From the NCBI GenBank assembly GCA_030789695.1, contig CM061142.1, forward strand, positions 145,857,637 through 145,921,636: a stretch of DNA of 64,000 nucleotides, written 5' to 3'. Source of the stretch: Scilla litardierei. Taxonomy: Eukaryota > Streptophyta > Magnoliopsida > Asparagales > Asparagaceae. Positions 41,921 to 53,142 of this stretch are shown here, one piece after another. The number at the start of each line of letters is the position of its first letter. Position 1 is the stretch's first letter. The translations under genes were made by a program, and so were the position numbers. A model generated the notes under the pieces. The model was not told the DNA's origin and did not search any database. It saw only the letters and a list, made by a program, of their open reading frames with translations.

Positions 41921-42033
41921 GTAATCCTCAATCTAGCTGTTCCTTCCTTTTTTTAGTTTTGCCTGTTAGGCTATGTTGTTTGCTTGTACATGATTGTTTG
42001 CTAGACTAGGGCTTGAATGTTAGACTGTTGTAG
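41921..42033 (+). other. Putative intron 1 of element D
   Basis: 113 nt, GTAATCCTC ... TGTTGTAG. Splicing yields EVIAGVILVC. Confidence 0.8.
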
Positions 42034-45000
42034 GTGTGATTCTGGTGTGCACATTTCCTGCACGAGTCCTCTTTGACTCAGGTGCATCGATATGCATCTT
42101 GGTGCGGCACTTCGTGGAGGAGCATTCCTTGGCGACATCCCCTCTTTCCAAGAGTTGGAGTATCGTTACAGGGAATGGCATGGTCTCGGTGCATCGTGGT
42201 TGCAATTCTTGCTCGTTGGTGGTCTGTGGATGTGAGCTTTACGCTGATTTCATTGTCCACGACATCATCAACTATGATGCGATCCTTGGGATGGATTGGC
42301 TTGCGAGCTTCTATGCTACGATCGACTGTCGGAGGAAGAAGGTGGTGTTCGAGATTCCCGGACATCCAGTATTTGAGTTCAGCCGGGGTAGCAGTTTGCT
42401 TGGTCCTGTCAGATTTCGGGCCAGACCGGTGGAGTTTGCGGCTATGCAGATGGAGCTGGAGAGGCCAGTGGTAGTGCGGGACTTCGATGACGTCTTCCCC
42501 GAGGAGATGTCTGGATTGCCACCCGATCGAGCTCTCGAATTTTCGATTGATCTTATTCCAAGAGCACATCCGATTTCAAAAGCGCCTTATCGTATGGCAC
42601 CCGCTGAGTTGGAGGAATTGCGGAAGCAGCTGGATGAGCTTTTGCAGAAGGGTTATATCAATCCTAGTGTGTCTCCGTAGGGAGCACCGGTGCTGCTGGT
42701 GAAGAAGAAGGATGGTTCGCGTCGCATGTGCGTGGACTACCGTGAGCTGAATGCGGTGACCATCAAGAAGAAATACCCGTTGCCTCGCATCGATGATATT
42801 TTTGATCAGCTTGGAGGATCGAGGGTGTTTTCAAAGTTGGATCTGAGGAGCGGTTATCATCAGCTGAAGGTGAAGAAGGAAGATGGTCCGAAGACATCAT
42901 TCAGGACGAAGTATGAACACTACGAGTTTGTGGTTATGCCCTTCGGTGTAACCAACGCTCCTGCAGTTTTTATGAATCTGATGAACCTGATTTTCTACGA
43001 CTTTTTAGACAAGTTTGTCGTTATCTTTATTGACGACATTCTGATCTATTCAAAGTTGGAGGAAGAGCATGCCGCGCACTTGAGGACAGTGTTGGAGTTT
43101 TTGAGGAAGCATCGTTTGTATGCTAAGTTTTCGAAGTGCGAGTTTTGGCTGGACAGAGTTGCTTTTCTCGGGCATGTGGTGTCTGGAGATGGTATTTCAG
43201 TGGATCCCGAGAAGATCAGGGCCATCAGAGAGTGGCCTGTTCCACAGTCAGCATCTGAGATTCGGAGTTTCCTTGGGCTTGCTGGTTACTATCGGTGCTT
43301 CATTAAGGACTTTTCCCGTATTGCTGAGCCGATGACCAGATTGACGCGGAAGGATGTACCTTTGTTTGGTCAGGTGATTGTGCGAATGCCTTTGGTGTTC
43401 TGAGGGAGAGATTGACGACTGCCCCTGTTCTTGTTGTGCCTGATCGCAGTGGAGGATTTGAGATCTTTTGCGATGCTTCCGGCAAGGGTCTCGGTTGTGT
43501 GTTGCATCAGCACGGGCATGTTGTGGTGTATGCTTCACGTCAGCTCAAGACTCATGAGAAGAATTACCCGACGCACGACTTGGAGTTGGCTGCTGTCGTG
43601 TTTGCGCTCAAGATTTGGAGGCACTTCCTGCTGAGTGAGAAAGTGAAGATCTTCACGGATCACAAAAGCTTGAAGTATATTTTTACTCAGAAGGAGCTCA
43701 ACATACGACCGCGTCGATGGTTGGAGCTCATGGCGGATTATGAGATCGATTTGCAGTATCACTCCGGCAAGGTGAATGTGGTTCTGGATGCGCTGAGTAG
43801 GCTTCCAACGGTGATGATGTTGACTTCACAGTGGAGATTGCAGTAGGATTTTTGCGAGTCTGGATTTGAGATCGTTCTTCCTGAAGAGGCTTCTCCGTTG
43901 ATGTGTAAGCAGATACAGTCGACGATCGTGTATCGGATCAAGGCTGGCCAGGCTGGTGATCTGAAGCTGGTAAAGATTCGGGAGTTGGTGGAAGCCGGTA
44001 TGCGGACTGACTTTTTGATTCATGAGGATGGCTCGCTGAGATTTGGAGCCAGGTTGTGTGTGCCAGCTGGGGATATCAGAGAGGAGTTGCTGGTTGAGGC
44101 ACACAGTTCGCCGTATTCTGTGCATCCTGGGGGTACCAAGATGTACAAGGATCTTTGTCTGAACTTTTGGTGGCATGGCATGAAGAGGAGTGTGGCTCGG
44201 AGTGTGGCCAAGTGTCTGGTTTGCTAGCAAGTGAAGGCGGAGCATCAGCGTACGGCAGGGTTGCTACAACCGCTTCCGATTCCGGAGTGGAAGTGGCAAC
44301 ACATCACTATGGACTTTGTGACTGGACTGCCTCGGAGTCCGAAGCAGAATGATGCGATTTGGGTGATCGTAGATCGATTGACCAAATCCGCGCACTTTAT
44401 TCCATTTCGAGTTGGACAGTCCACCGAGACGCTAGCGAGGAGATACTTGGAGGTAAATTCTTTTACTCTCCATTTCTATTTCCTTTTTCCTAGATAGATA
44501 GTGATGTAACGTGAATCGTGCAGGAGATCATACGACTTCACGGAGTCCCCGTGAGTATCGTGTCAGACAGAGACACGAGGTTCACATCTCAGTTCTGGCA
44601 GAGTTTTCAGAAGAGTTTGGGTACGAGTCTGAATTTCAGCACGGCGTACCATCCGCAGATAGATGGCCAGTCCGAGAGGACGATTCAGATCTTGGAGGAC
44701 ATGCTGAGGGCGTGCATGTTGGATTTCAAGGGTTCGTGGGAGGACCATCTACATCTGGTGGAGTTCTCCTACAACAACAGCTTCCAGGCGAGTATTGGCA
44801 TGGCGCCTTTTGCCGCGCTGTATGGGAGGAAATGTCGATCGCCATTGAGTTGGGATGACATTGGCGACCGGGAACTGTTGGGACCTGAGATGATTGTGGA
44901 GGCTGTGGATGTTGTCAGGATCATTCGGGAGAGGCTGAGGATTTCTCAGGACCGTTTTAAGCATTGGGCGGATGCTAAACGCCGTCCTTTGGAGTTTCAG

Positions 45001-45426
45001 CCAGGCGACCATGTGTTTCTGAGGATTTCCCCAAATCGTGGGGTGATTCATTTTGGGAAGCGAGGGAAGTTGAGCCCGCGATACATTGGACCATTTGACA
45101 TTCTGGAGAGAGTTGGCGAGGTAGCCTACCGCTTAGCCTTGCTGCCATCTTTGGAAGGAGTTCACGATGTTTTCCATGTGTCGCAGCTTTGTCGATACAT
45201 CAGCGATCCATCTCATGCGGTGGATTTCTCGGAGATCACCGTTCGCCCAGATTTGACGTATGACCAACAGCCAGTGCTGATTTTGGACAGGCGTCAGCAG
45301 TCACTCCGGAACAAGGTTGTCAATCTTGTGAGGGTGATGTGGCGGCATGGCTCGCCAGGAGAGTCTACTTGGGAGAGAGAGGATGAGATGAGGGAGCGCT
45401 ACCCACTTTTGTTCCCTGACACGTGA
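42034..45426 (+). pseudogene. Element D pol: protease to chromodomain
   Basis: Protease [50 protein letters not shown] and [14 protein letters not shown]. RNase [18 protein letters not shown] and FTDHKSLKY. Integrase zinc region (HSSPYSVHPGG and CLVC), core [24 protein letters not shown] and [14 protein letters not shown]. The C-terminal part (FQPGDHVFLRISPNRGVIHF) ends in a degenerate chromodomain (LILDRRQQSLRNKVVNLVRV, WRHGSPGESTWEREDEMRER). TAG stops are at 42678, 43844 and 44225, and there is a frameshift at about 43365. The 71-nt intron 2 lies at 44453-44523. The final 302-residue stretch is open. Confidence 0.9.
44453..44523 (+). other. Putative intron 2 of element D (integrase core)
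   Basis: 71 nt, GTAAATTC ... TCGTGCAG, between codons for RRYLE and [11 protein letters not shown]; phase 0. Same position and length in C and E. Confidence 0.8.
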
Positions 45427-45456
45427 GTGTTGGGAAATTCCGAGGACGGAATTTTT

Positions 45457-45472
45457 CTTAAGTTGGGGAGGA
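45457..45472 (+). other. Polypurine tract of element D
   Basis: CTTAAGTTGGGGAGGA just before the 3' LTR. Confidence 0.8.
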
Positions 45473-45827
45473 TGTAACGACTGGTTTTTCATGTATTTGG
45501 ATTATCTATATTATATATATGTTTTGGTGGATTTTCTCCTCGTGTGTGGTTTTCCATCTCCGTAGCTTTTCTATATTATATATATGTTTTGGTGGATTTT
45601 CTCCTCGTGTGTGGTTTTCCATCTCCGTAGCTTTCGTTTTCGTTCGTTTCGTTGTGATTTTCTAGCTCCTTCCTTAGATCGTTGAGTTTGGAGTAAGTCA
45701 TTCGTGACGAGCTTCATATCGCTCATATCTTAGAGTTAGTGTGAGCTTAGGAGCCATAGGAATCCTTCCCGGAGCTTCGCGCTCCATATCGTGACTTTGC
45801 GTGCTTATTAGTTGGTTCAAGAAGGGG

Positions 45828-46226
45828 AACCAACCGACTAGATCTCGATCTAGTCGGTCGGCAATCCTTCATGGACCGACTAGTGGGTTTTGTTATTATT
45901 CAGGAGTTATTGTTTACTCTTAGTCGGTCTAAGAACAACCACCGACCGACTAGATGTGAAACTAGTCGGTCAGAACTTGCTCTCAGACCGACTAGTTCCT
46001 TTGATTTATTTCACCTAAGTTAATGTTTATCGTTAGTCGGTCAATGAACACTCACCGACCGACTAGGTTGCAAACTAGTCGGTCGACGGGCCTTCACAGA
46101 CCGACTAATTCATTTCCCAGATTTATTCTTTCTTCCAATGATTGATCTTAGTCGGTCATAGTTGGTTGACCGACCGACTAGTTCTCGAACTAGTCGGTCA
46201 ACAACTCTTCTTTGACCGACTAATCG
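45828..46226. repeat. Palindrome array, TAGTCGGTC type (D, 3' LTR)
   Basis: Four units matching 38553-38960, some words better preserved than in the 5' LTR. Confidence 0.9.
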
Positions 46227-46726
46227 ACCTCGTAAACCTAGGGTTTGCCCAGCCGTCGCACGATTTTCTATTTAAACATCCGATCGTTTCTCTTTCTTTC
46301 TTTCACTACTCTTGGCTAATTTCTTTCCCCTTGGAGCTCTGATCTTCCCCAACACTCCCCAAGACATTCCTTCATCCTCGGAGCCCCCTCTCACCCTCAT
46401 TAGGGCCGGCCACCCTCCCCTTAGGCCGTCGGCCAACCCCAAAACTCCAAATCCCAATTTCTCCAGATTTCCTCGCAGATTCCAGATCTGAGCCATAGTT
46501 CTCCGGATCGTTCTTTCGTTGCCGTGCTTGCTCGACATCGTTCTTCCGCTACGATACGGTTTGTGAATCGATCCCTTGATATTCTCATAACCCCCATTGT
46601 GATTTTGTTAAACCCTAATAGCAATGGATTGGATATTGTTCTGATATTTTTTTTCCATGACAGCGATCCCATCTCCGTAGTTTAGCATTTTGTGACATGC
46701 CTCGTTGATCGTCATCCTTGGTGCCA

Positions 46727-46867
46727 GGCAAGTGAAACTTGCCAATTAGGGTTTTAGGTCATGCCTTAGGCCATTTGCTTGTTGTAGGCGTAAAAGAGTC
46801 TAGGCGACGAAATGATACTCGCCTAGGCGCAAATTTCAGGATCTAGCTTGACAACGAAGCTAGATCC
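46727..46867 (+). promoter_or_regulatory. Leader RNA hairpin module (D, 3' LTR)
   Basis: Same three hairpins as at 39460-39600 with all stems intact. Confidence 0.65.
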
Positions 46868-47470
46868 GACTACTTTTAATTATTTGCACTTCTTGTCATC
46901 CATGCATTTTATCTGCCATGTTTAAATTCAATTAATGGTACGCGAATTATCTGCACATGCCATGCTATCCATGTTGAATGTGCATTCGTAGCACACGCTC
47001 ATTACTTGTACTACTGGATTCCGGCTAGGCACCTGCTTTTAGCGGGCACAACCCTATGCCAAATACACTTCCTGGCTCGTGATCCAGAAGCGAGCATTAC
47101 GTGTTCGGGGGTAATGCCCTGGCTCGATACACGTGGATGGGTAGGGATAAATGGTCACTTGAGCTTAGGAGTTGGCCCGATCAGCCACTCTAGCCAACAG
47201 ACGAAATCTCTATGCACGACATGTTTACTTGACGTGTTTTACTTGACTTGTACTTGTCCGTGTTTATACTTGTAAAACTTGTCATCCATGCCATACTAGC
47301 TACTTGCTACTTGTTACTTGCACCTTACCTTGCTTGTTATTTCCATCATATACTTGCCATGTAATGCATCATTCTATAACTGCTAGGTTGTTAGTTTACA
47401 TTCCTTTCGGTTTCCTTGCCCAAGTCTTTTAGACTTGCTGACATGTGCCCTTTACTCTTTTGGGTGACAC

Positions 47471-47578
47471 ATGTTAGATCCTGAGCATGAGGTTGCTGCT
47501 GAGGACGTGGTGTTCGCTGACGCTGAGTCAGAGCCCGCGTTCATCGAGGAGATTGAGGACACGGGAGATCAGTCGTAG
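47471..47578 (+). CDS. LTR microORF (D, 3' LTR)
   Basis: ATG 47471, TAG 47576-47578; 35 residues, start MLDPEHEVAAED, end DTGDQS. Confidence 0.5.
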   Translation: MLDPEHEVAAEDVVFADAESEPAFIEEIEDTGDQS

Positions 47579-47919
47579 AGACTGGTTGTGTTGTTGTTTA
47601 GACTGCTTAGTTGTCGGTGTGTAGCACCAATACTTTGTTCGTGTTGTCTTTTGTTGGCCATGTTTGGGCCTAGACTCTTTCTTTTAGCCTGGTGGCTCTT
47701 TCTGCGATGTTGAATATTATTGTGGACAAATTCTGAGATTGGTTATCTCTTATCAGTCTCTTTTGTTATTATCATTATTATCTTTGTTCCGTTTGCATTT
47801 ACAGGGACCTGCATATATTCAGTTTGATGCTTATCGAGCGTGTAGCTTCACAGCTCCACTCCCGTGCGGACCTTCTTACGTCTCGCCTCTAGTTTTGGGA
47901 AGCGGGGTGTGACACCAGC

Positions 47920-48304
47920 TGGAGATATCAGAGAGGAATTGTTGGTGGAGGCACACAGTTCACCGTATTCTGTGCATCCTGGTGGTACCAAGATGTACAA
48001 GGATCTTCGTCTGAACTATTGGTGGCATGGTATGAAGAGGAGTATGGCTCGGAGTTTAGCCAAGTGTCTGGTTTGCCAGCAAGTAAAGGCGGAGCATCAG
48101 CGTACGGCAGGGTTGCTACAATCACTTTCGATTCCGGTGTGGAAGTGGCAACACATTACTATGGATTTCGTGACTGGACTACCTCGGAGTCCGAAGCAGA
48201 ATGACATGGTTTGGGTGATCGTAGACCTTTTGACCAAATCCGCGCACTTTATTCCCTTCCGAGTAGGACAGTCTACTGAGACGCTAGCGAGGAGATATAT
48301 GGAG
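47920..48304 (+). pseudogene. Element C integrase, N-terminal part
   Basis: Continues from 38270 after the CCAGC duplication. It holds the zinc region (HSSPYSVHPGG, CLVCQQVKAEHQ) and the first catalytic Asp in TMDFVTGLPRSPKQND, ending RRYME at the intron donor. Confidence 0.88.
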
Positions 48305-48375
48305 GTAAATTCTTTTACTCTCCGTTTCTATTTCCTTTTCCTAGTTTAGATAGTGATGCAACGTGAATCGTGCAG
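48305..48375 (+). other. Putative intron 2 of element C
   Basis: 71 nt, GTAAATTC ... TCGTGCAG, phase 0, restoring [16 protein letters not shown]. Confidence 0.8.
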
Positions 48376-49287
48376 GAGATCGTACGACTTCACGGAGTCC
48401 CTGTGAGTATCGTGTCGGACAGAGACACGAGATTCACATCTCAGTTCTGGCAGAGTCTGCAGAAGAGCCTGGTTACGAGTCTGAGTTTCAGCACGGCGTA
48501 CCATCCGCAGACAGATGGCCAGTCCGAGAGGACGATTCAGATTTTGGAAGACATGCTGAGGGTGTGCATGTTGGACTTCAAGGGATCTTGGGAGGATCAT
48601 CTCCATCATGTGGATTTTGCCTACAATAACAGCTACCAGGCGAGTATTGGTATGGCGCCTTTCGTCGCGCTATATGGGAAGAAATGTCGATCGCCACTGA
48701 GCTAGGATGACATTGGAGATCGGGAGCTGTTAGGACCGGAGATGATTGTGGAGGCCGTGGATGTGGTGAGGAACATCCGGGAGAAGCTGAGGATTGCGCA
48801 GGACCGTTTCAAGCAATGGGCAGATGCTAAACGGAGTCCTTTGGAGTTTCAGCCTGGAGATCATGTCTTTCTGCATATTTCTCCGAACCGCGGAGTTATC
48901 CGATTTGGAAAGAGAGGCAAGCTGAGTCTGAGGTACATTGGGCCGTTTGATGTTTTGTAGAGAGTTGGAGCGGTGGCTTACCGCTTGGCGTTGCCACCGT
49001 CACTGGAGGGAGTTCACGACGTATTTCACGTATCTCAGTTACGTCGATACGTCAGTGATCCGTCCCATGCTGTGGATTTCTCGGGGATCACGGTTCGTCC
49101 GGATCTGTCTTAGGATCAGCAACCAGTTGAGATTTTGGATCGACGACAGAAGCAGCTGAGGAATAAGACCGTCGACTTGGTTCGAGTGCAGTGGCGTCAT
49201 GGTTCCCCTCGGGAGTCCACCTGGGAGCGTGAGGATGATATGAGAGAGCGCTTCCCGCACCTCTTCCCGAGCAGTGCTTGCTGTTGA
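48376..49287 (+). pseudogene. Element C integrase core, C-terminus and chromodomain
   Basis: [16 protein letters not shown] and [14 protein letters not shown] carry the second Asp and the Glu. The C-terminal domain (FQPGDHVFLHISPNRGVI) and chromodomain-like end (EILDRRQKQLRNKTVDLVRV) follow. TAG stops occur at 48703, 48958 and about 49111; the frame ends at 49285-49287. The C-terminus is a little longer than in D (HLFPSSAC). Confidence 0.88.
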
Positions 49288-50019
49288 TTCTGAGGACGAA
49301 ATCATTTCTAAGGTGGGGATGATGTACGGTCGCTTTCCGATCGTACTTTGTTCGTGCACGTGCTTTTGACCGTGCACGTATTTATTTTAGACTCTGTTTG
49401 TTTGTGAACACTTTAGTGTGATATGTCGTTGTGAACGTCTCTGAGAGTATTAAATTGTGGCACTAATTTGGAACGACATTTCTCGGGTCGTTCTCCCACG
49501 ATTTGATCTTATTCGAAGAGACGTTGCGATGTTCACTTTTGACGTGAGACGTTTCTATTTCTAGTTTCGTCACCCGATGTCGAAATTGAGATCCGTCTTC
49601 TTAGTTTCCTTTCTCTCATCGTCCCGATCATCCCAATATTTATTTCATAATTTTTGGATTTCATTTGACCTATTTTACATTTTTGGTCAAGCTTAAAATA
49701 TTTTTAGATACTAAGTTTTAAAGTATTTTCGACCCAATATAATTTCTATTAGATTATAACTCTTCAACACATTTTTGACCCAAATCCTAGCCCCTTGGCC
49801 ACACCCCTATTGCTTGAGATATAGTGAGGGTGAATATTTGGGTTTAAAATCAATTTAAATTCAAATATAACCCTAGACCAGGTCAAACCCACCTACACTA
49901 TATAAATACCCCCTAGGATAACCTATTTTCCTAAGAAATAAAACCCTAGCCGCCCCCACATCTCAAATTTCCACTTGCGACGTTCGTCGTAGCCGCAGCT
50001 TGCAGCCACCGCGCACGAC

Positions 50020-50425
50020 CGACGTTTGCCCTTGTTTTCCCTCAGTCTGACCGAGGCCCAACCCCGCATAGCCGCTCCGCTCCGCACCCAGTCGCCTGCC
50101 TCGTTGCAACCCCTGCTGCCCGCTACGACCGAGAGCCTCTCTCGGTCTGACCGAGAGAAAGCCCCGCACCCCGCTCTGCTGCAACCCGCAGCGCCCGACC
50201 GACGCCCCCCATCGGTCTGACCGGCCCGCTCCCCCGCATCGCACCGCACCACCGCTCCGTTGCAACCCCCGCCTCGCAACGCCCGACCGATAACTTCCCT
50301 CGCTGCAGCCCGCTGCGACCGAGAGCCCGCATCTCCGCAAGTGCATCGACCGACCGTGCCCTGTGTTCTCTCGGTCTGACCGAGAGAAATCCTCGCAGCA
50401 GCTCGGTCTGACCGAGCGACTTTCG
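50020..50425. repeat. Palindrome array, CTCGGTCTGACCGAG type (C, 3' LTR)
   Basis: At least four near-palindromes CTCGGTCTGACCGAG in a very GC-rich setting, with CGACCGA words between. Cys/Gly-rich ORFs on the minus strand across it are composition artefacts. Confidence 0.75.
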
Positions 50426-50941
50426 TCGCAATCCCGCATCCGTCGCACCGCTTGCAACCGTGGGCCCCCCCAAGTTCTCCAGAGGTGTTGTGGGTCCCCC
50501 ATTGGCCCCTAGCACTACTGTGGGTCCCACCTAGGCGTCTCCTCTTCGTGGATTTGCCAATTGCGACGTTGCGATACGTCGTAGCCCTTCGTCGCATGTC
50601 CTAGCGTTGGAATCTTGGTTCGTCGTTCTGGTTGCTTCCCGGACTTGACGAGCGAGGAACCTGATCTGGAATTTGGACTAGGAGCGCGTTCTTATATTCC
50701 AACCCCTGGCGTCGCTACCCGATGCCACTGTAGCTTTTGTGTCGTGTTGAGGTAACGTTCTGCACACTTAGGACCCCCAACCCATTGCCTGATAATCAAG
50801 ACTAAAATTGATGTTTTTAAATTGCTTTAAATTCACTAATCAAAATTAATAATATGGGACTATAGGCTGGTGGACTTGTGCACATAGGTTGTTTGTGACT
50901 TGTGGACTTTTGGACGGTGTTTTTCAGACGTCAGATTTGCA

Positions 50942-51078
50942 GGCAAATGAAACTAGCCGTCTTCTTGTTTAGGCCATGTTTTAGGCCGCTTTTTGTACCG
51001 TAGCGTAAAAGAGACTAGGCAGTAAAATGATAGCGGCCTAGACGCCCAATTGATCTAGCTCGACAACGAAGCTAGATC
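50942..51078 (+). promoter_or_regulatory. Leader RNA hairpin module (C, 3' LTR), partly decayed
   Basis: H1 is mutated (GGCAAAT/ACTAGCC), the H2 loop has one change, and H3 is GATCTAGCT/AGCTAGATC. Confidence 0.55.
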
Positions 51079-51670
51079 CGACCCCTTTTACTTGTTCATG
51101 TCATTCATGCATCCTTATCTGTCATGTTTAATTTCCTTATCTATACGCCTTGCTACTTGCCATGCCATGTCATCCATGCATTGAATGTTGCATTCGTAGC
51201 ACACGCTACATACTTGTACTTCCTTGTTCAGGCTAGGCACCTGCTTTTACGGGCACAACCCTATGCCAAATACACTTCCTGGCTCGTGATCCAGAAGCGA
51301 GCATTCCGTGTTCGGGGGTAAGGCCATGGCTCGATACACGTGGAGGGGTAGGGATAAGTAATCACTTGAGTGTAAGAGTTGGCCCGTACAGCCACTCTAG
51401 CCAAAAGGCATAATCCCTGTGCACGACGTGCTTACTAGACTTGTCCTTGTCCTTGTGATTGTTCTTGCAAACTTGATATCCATGTCATGATTTAAATGCC
51501 AGTTTTCATGCCATGCTCGTACTTTACTTCACTTGTTGCACTCACGCTATCTCTGCCATGTCATTGCATCACGCTAGAACTGCTAGGTTGCTTTACTTTT
51601 ACTTTCAGTTTCCTTGCACAAGTCTCTTGTAGACTTGCTAACATGTGCCCCTTGCTCTTTTGGGTGTCAC

Positions 51671-51778
51671 ATGTTAGACCCCGAGCCAGAGACCATAGCT
51701 GAGGACGAGGTGTTTGCTGACGCTGAGCCGGAGCCCACGTTTGACGAGGAGTTGGTGGACACCGGTGACCAGTCTTAA
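51671..51778 (+). CDS. LTR microORF (C, 3' LTR)
   Basis: ATG 51671, TAA 51776-51778; 35 residues, start MLDPEPETIAED, end DTGDQS. This is the only copy ending in TAA. Confidence 0.52.
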   Translation: MLDPEPETIAEDEVFADAEPEPTFDEELVDTGDQS

Positions 51779-52122
51779 AGACTGTTCTGAGTTTCTTTGC
51801 TTTAGGTTGCTGTTAGTTATCGGTGCGTAGCACCATTACTTTGTTTTCTGTACATTGTACTTTTGTTGGCCATGCTGGGCCCTTTTAGACTCTTTTCTTT
51901 TAGCCTGGTGGCTTTTCTGCGATGTTGGAACTTATTTTATGGATATTCTGAGATTGCCTTTTGTCTCATTTCCTTTATTATTATCTTTGTTTCGTATCGC
52001 ATTTGCAAGGACATGCCATTTAAAGTTTATTGACGCTTATCAGACTTGCAGCTTCATAGCTTCAAGTCTGAGCGGACCTACTCACGCTTCGCCTCCATAT
52101 TTTTGGGAAGCGGGGCGTGACA

Positions 52123-52347
52123 GAATCGGTCGGGTCCCAGCCCCGACCCCTAACGATTTTCCTATGATGCAAATCAATAGAGATAGCACGGAGATAGGTC
52201 TGCATTGACTCAAGTTGCGTGATCCCATTTCTCCATGACCCATGATATCACTCCACGGGTCCCACTTATCAGCCGACGAATGGTCCTTATCATCGAAGTC
52301 GTCCTTGTCGACCTACCTTACTGGATGGCGGAACCCATCCATTAACA
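52123..52347 (+). repeat. Second Tat LTR, second segment
   Basis: Resumes after element C with GAATC duplicated. The end is tentatively placed at TTAACA (52347), which would pair with the TGTTA start at 16494 and give an LTR of about 640 bp. No ORF. Confidence 0.5.
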
Positions 52348-52400
52348 TAAATGAAAGAGGAAATAAAAGGTGTGTTGTATAGTTTCCCTTAAGGATAATT
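52348..52400. other. Spacer between Tat LTR and copia-like LTR
   Basis: 53 bp of AT-rich sequence; nothing recognised. Could hold flanking DNA of either LTR. Confidence 0.3.
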
Positions 52401-52866
52401 TATTGAGTATTGGATTTCTCCCTACTTGGTGTTAATGATTAGCAAACATAAATACTTGTGACTAATCCCCTATCTACAGTTAATCCATTGCCTAAGCATA
52501 TCATGAAGATAAATTAGCAATGGATGTCACTCAAAGATCAATGAAAGCAAAGAAAGTGCATTGGATGATCAAAGATGGTGATTGAAGCTCCTAGAAGACT
52601 TCAAGCTCTTACGTTGAAAAGAAGATAGAGTTCTACAAGTGTAATCTTCTTTTTCTCTTCTAGTATGTAGCTTAGAAGTATAAATATATTGGAGCATTCA
52701 CACACATCTTCATTTCAGTCTTAGGAAATCATTAGATCTATTTTTCTTTGACTCCAATTCATTTCAATCAAGATTGTGCATCTCATGATCTCAACAGTCG
52801 ACTGCTGAACAATTTACAGTCGACTGTCTAAAAACATTCGACTGTGTTTTGTTCTACAGTCGCCTA
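52401..52866 (+). repeat. Copia-like LTR fragment
   Basis: TATTGAGTATTGG and AGCAAACATAAATA resemble the start of the copia LTR at 30401 (minus). It has a TATA-like GTATAAATAT at 52679-52688 and three ACAGTCGACTGT-type palindromes at 52795-52862. It is cut by LTR F at 52867. Confidence 0.6.
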
Positions 52867-53142
52867 TGTAACAACTGGTTTTTGGCTATGTATTGTCTAT
52901 TATATATTTATTATGGTTGTTCTCTTCCTTGTGTGTTTTTCCCCTTGTTGGACGTTTCCTTTCAGTTCTTTCTGATCTTCTACCTTCCGTTACATATCAT
53001 GATGGGCTTGGAGTAAGTATTTTTACGATGAGTTTCATAGCGTCCATATCTTAGAGCTAGGTTGATCTTAGAAGCCATAGGAATCTTTCCGAAGCTTCGC
53101 GCTTCAATTCGAGACTTTTCATGAATCTTAGTTGGTTCAAGA

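Larger units (their letters stand above)
38271..47914 (+). mobile_element. Chromovirus element D, full length
   Basis: 9644 bp with both LTRs and the target duplication CCAGC (38266-38270 and 47915-47919). Same plan as element C but a different U3 in the LTR (D-type, TGTAACGACTGG). Gag and pol each carry stops and one frameshift. LTRs 38271-40648 and 45473-47914 differ by point changes and a tandem duplication of about 65 bp in the 3' copy, so the insertion is not very recent. Confidence 0.95.
45473..47914 (+). repeat. Element D 3' LTR
   Basis: 2442 bp. Differs from the 5' LTR mainly by a tandem duplication of about 65 bp near 45503-45635 (units containing TTTTGGTGGATTTTCTCCTC). Array 45828-46226, TATA-like 46268-46277, hairpins 46727-46867, microORF 47471-47578. 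Confidence 0.93.
16909..52122 (+). mobile_element. Chromovirus element C, split by three insertions
   Basis: A Tekay/Del-like Ty3/gypsy element whose two outer ends match (start TGTAACGGTCG at 16909, end GGCGTGACA at 52122) and whose flanks carry the same 5 bp, GAATC. Its own parts are: 5' LTR 16909-17969 plus 26719-28095; gag 28239-28674 plus 35463-36121; intron; pol 36237-38270 plus 47920-49287; 3' LTR 49323-52122. Insertions are A/B (17970-26718), a copia element (28675-35462) and chromovirus D (38271-47914). Removing them leaves about 10 kb. It is the oldest chromovirus in this nest, consistent with its many stop codons. Confidence 0.92.
49323..52122 (+). repeat. Element C 3' LTR (C-type)
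   Basis: 2800 bp, TGTACGGTCG to GGCGTGACA, preceded by the purine tract AAGGTGGGGATGA. Contains GTGCACGTGC near the start, TATA-like CTATATAAAT at 49898-49907, the CGGTCTGACCG array 50020-50425, hairpins 50942-51078 and the microORF 51671-51778. Only the part after about 50750 is similar to the D-type LTR. Confidence 0.93.
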
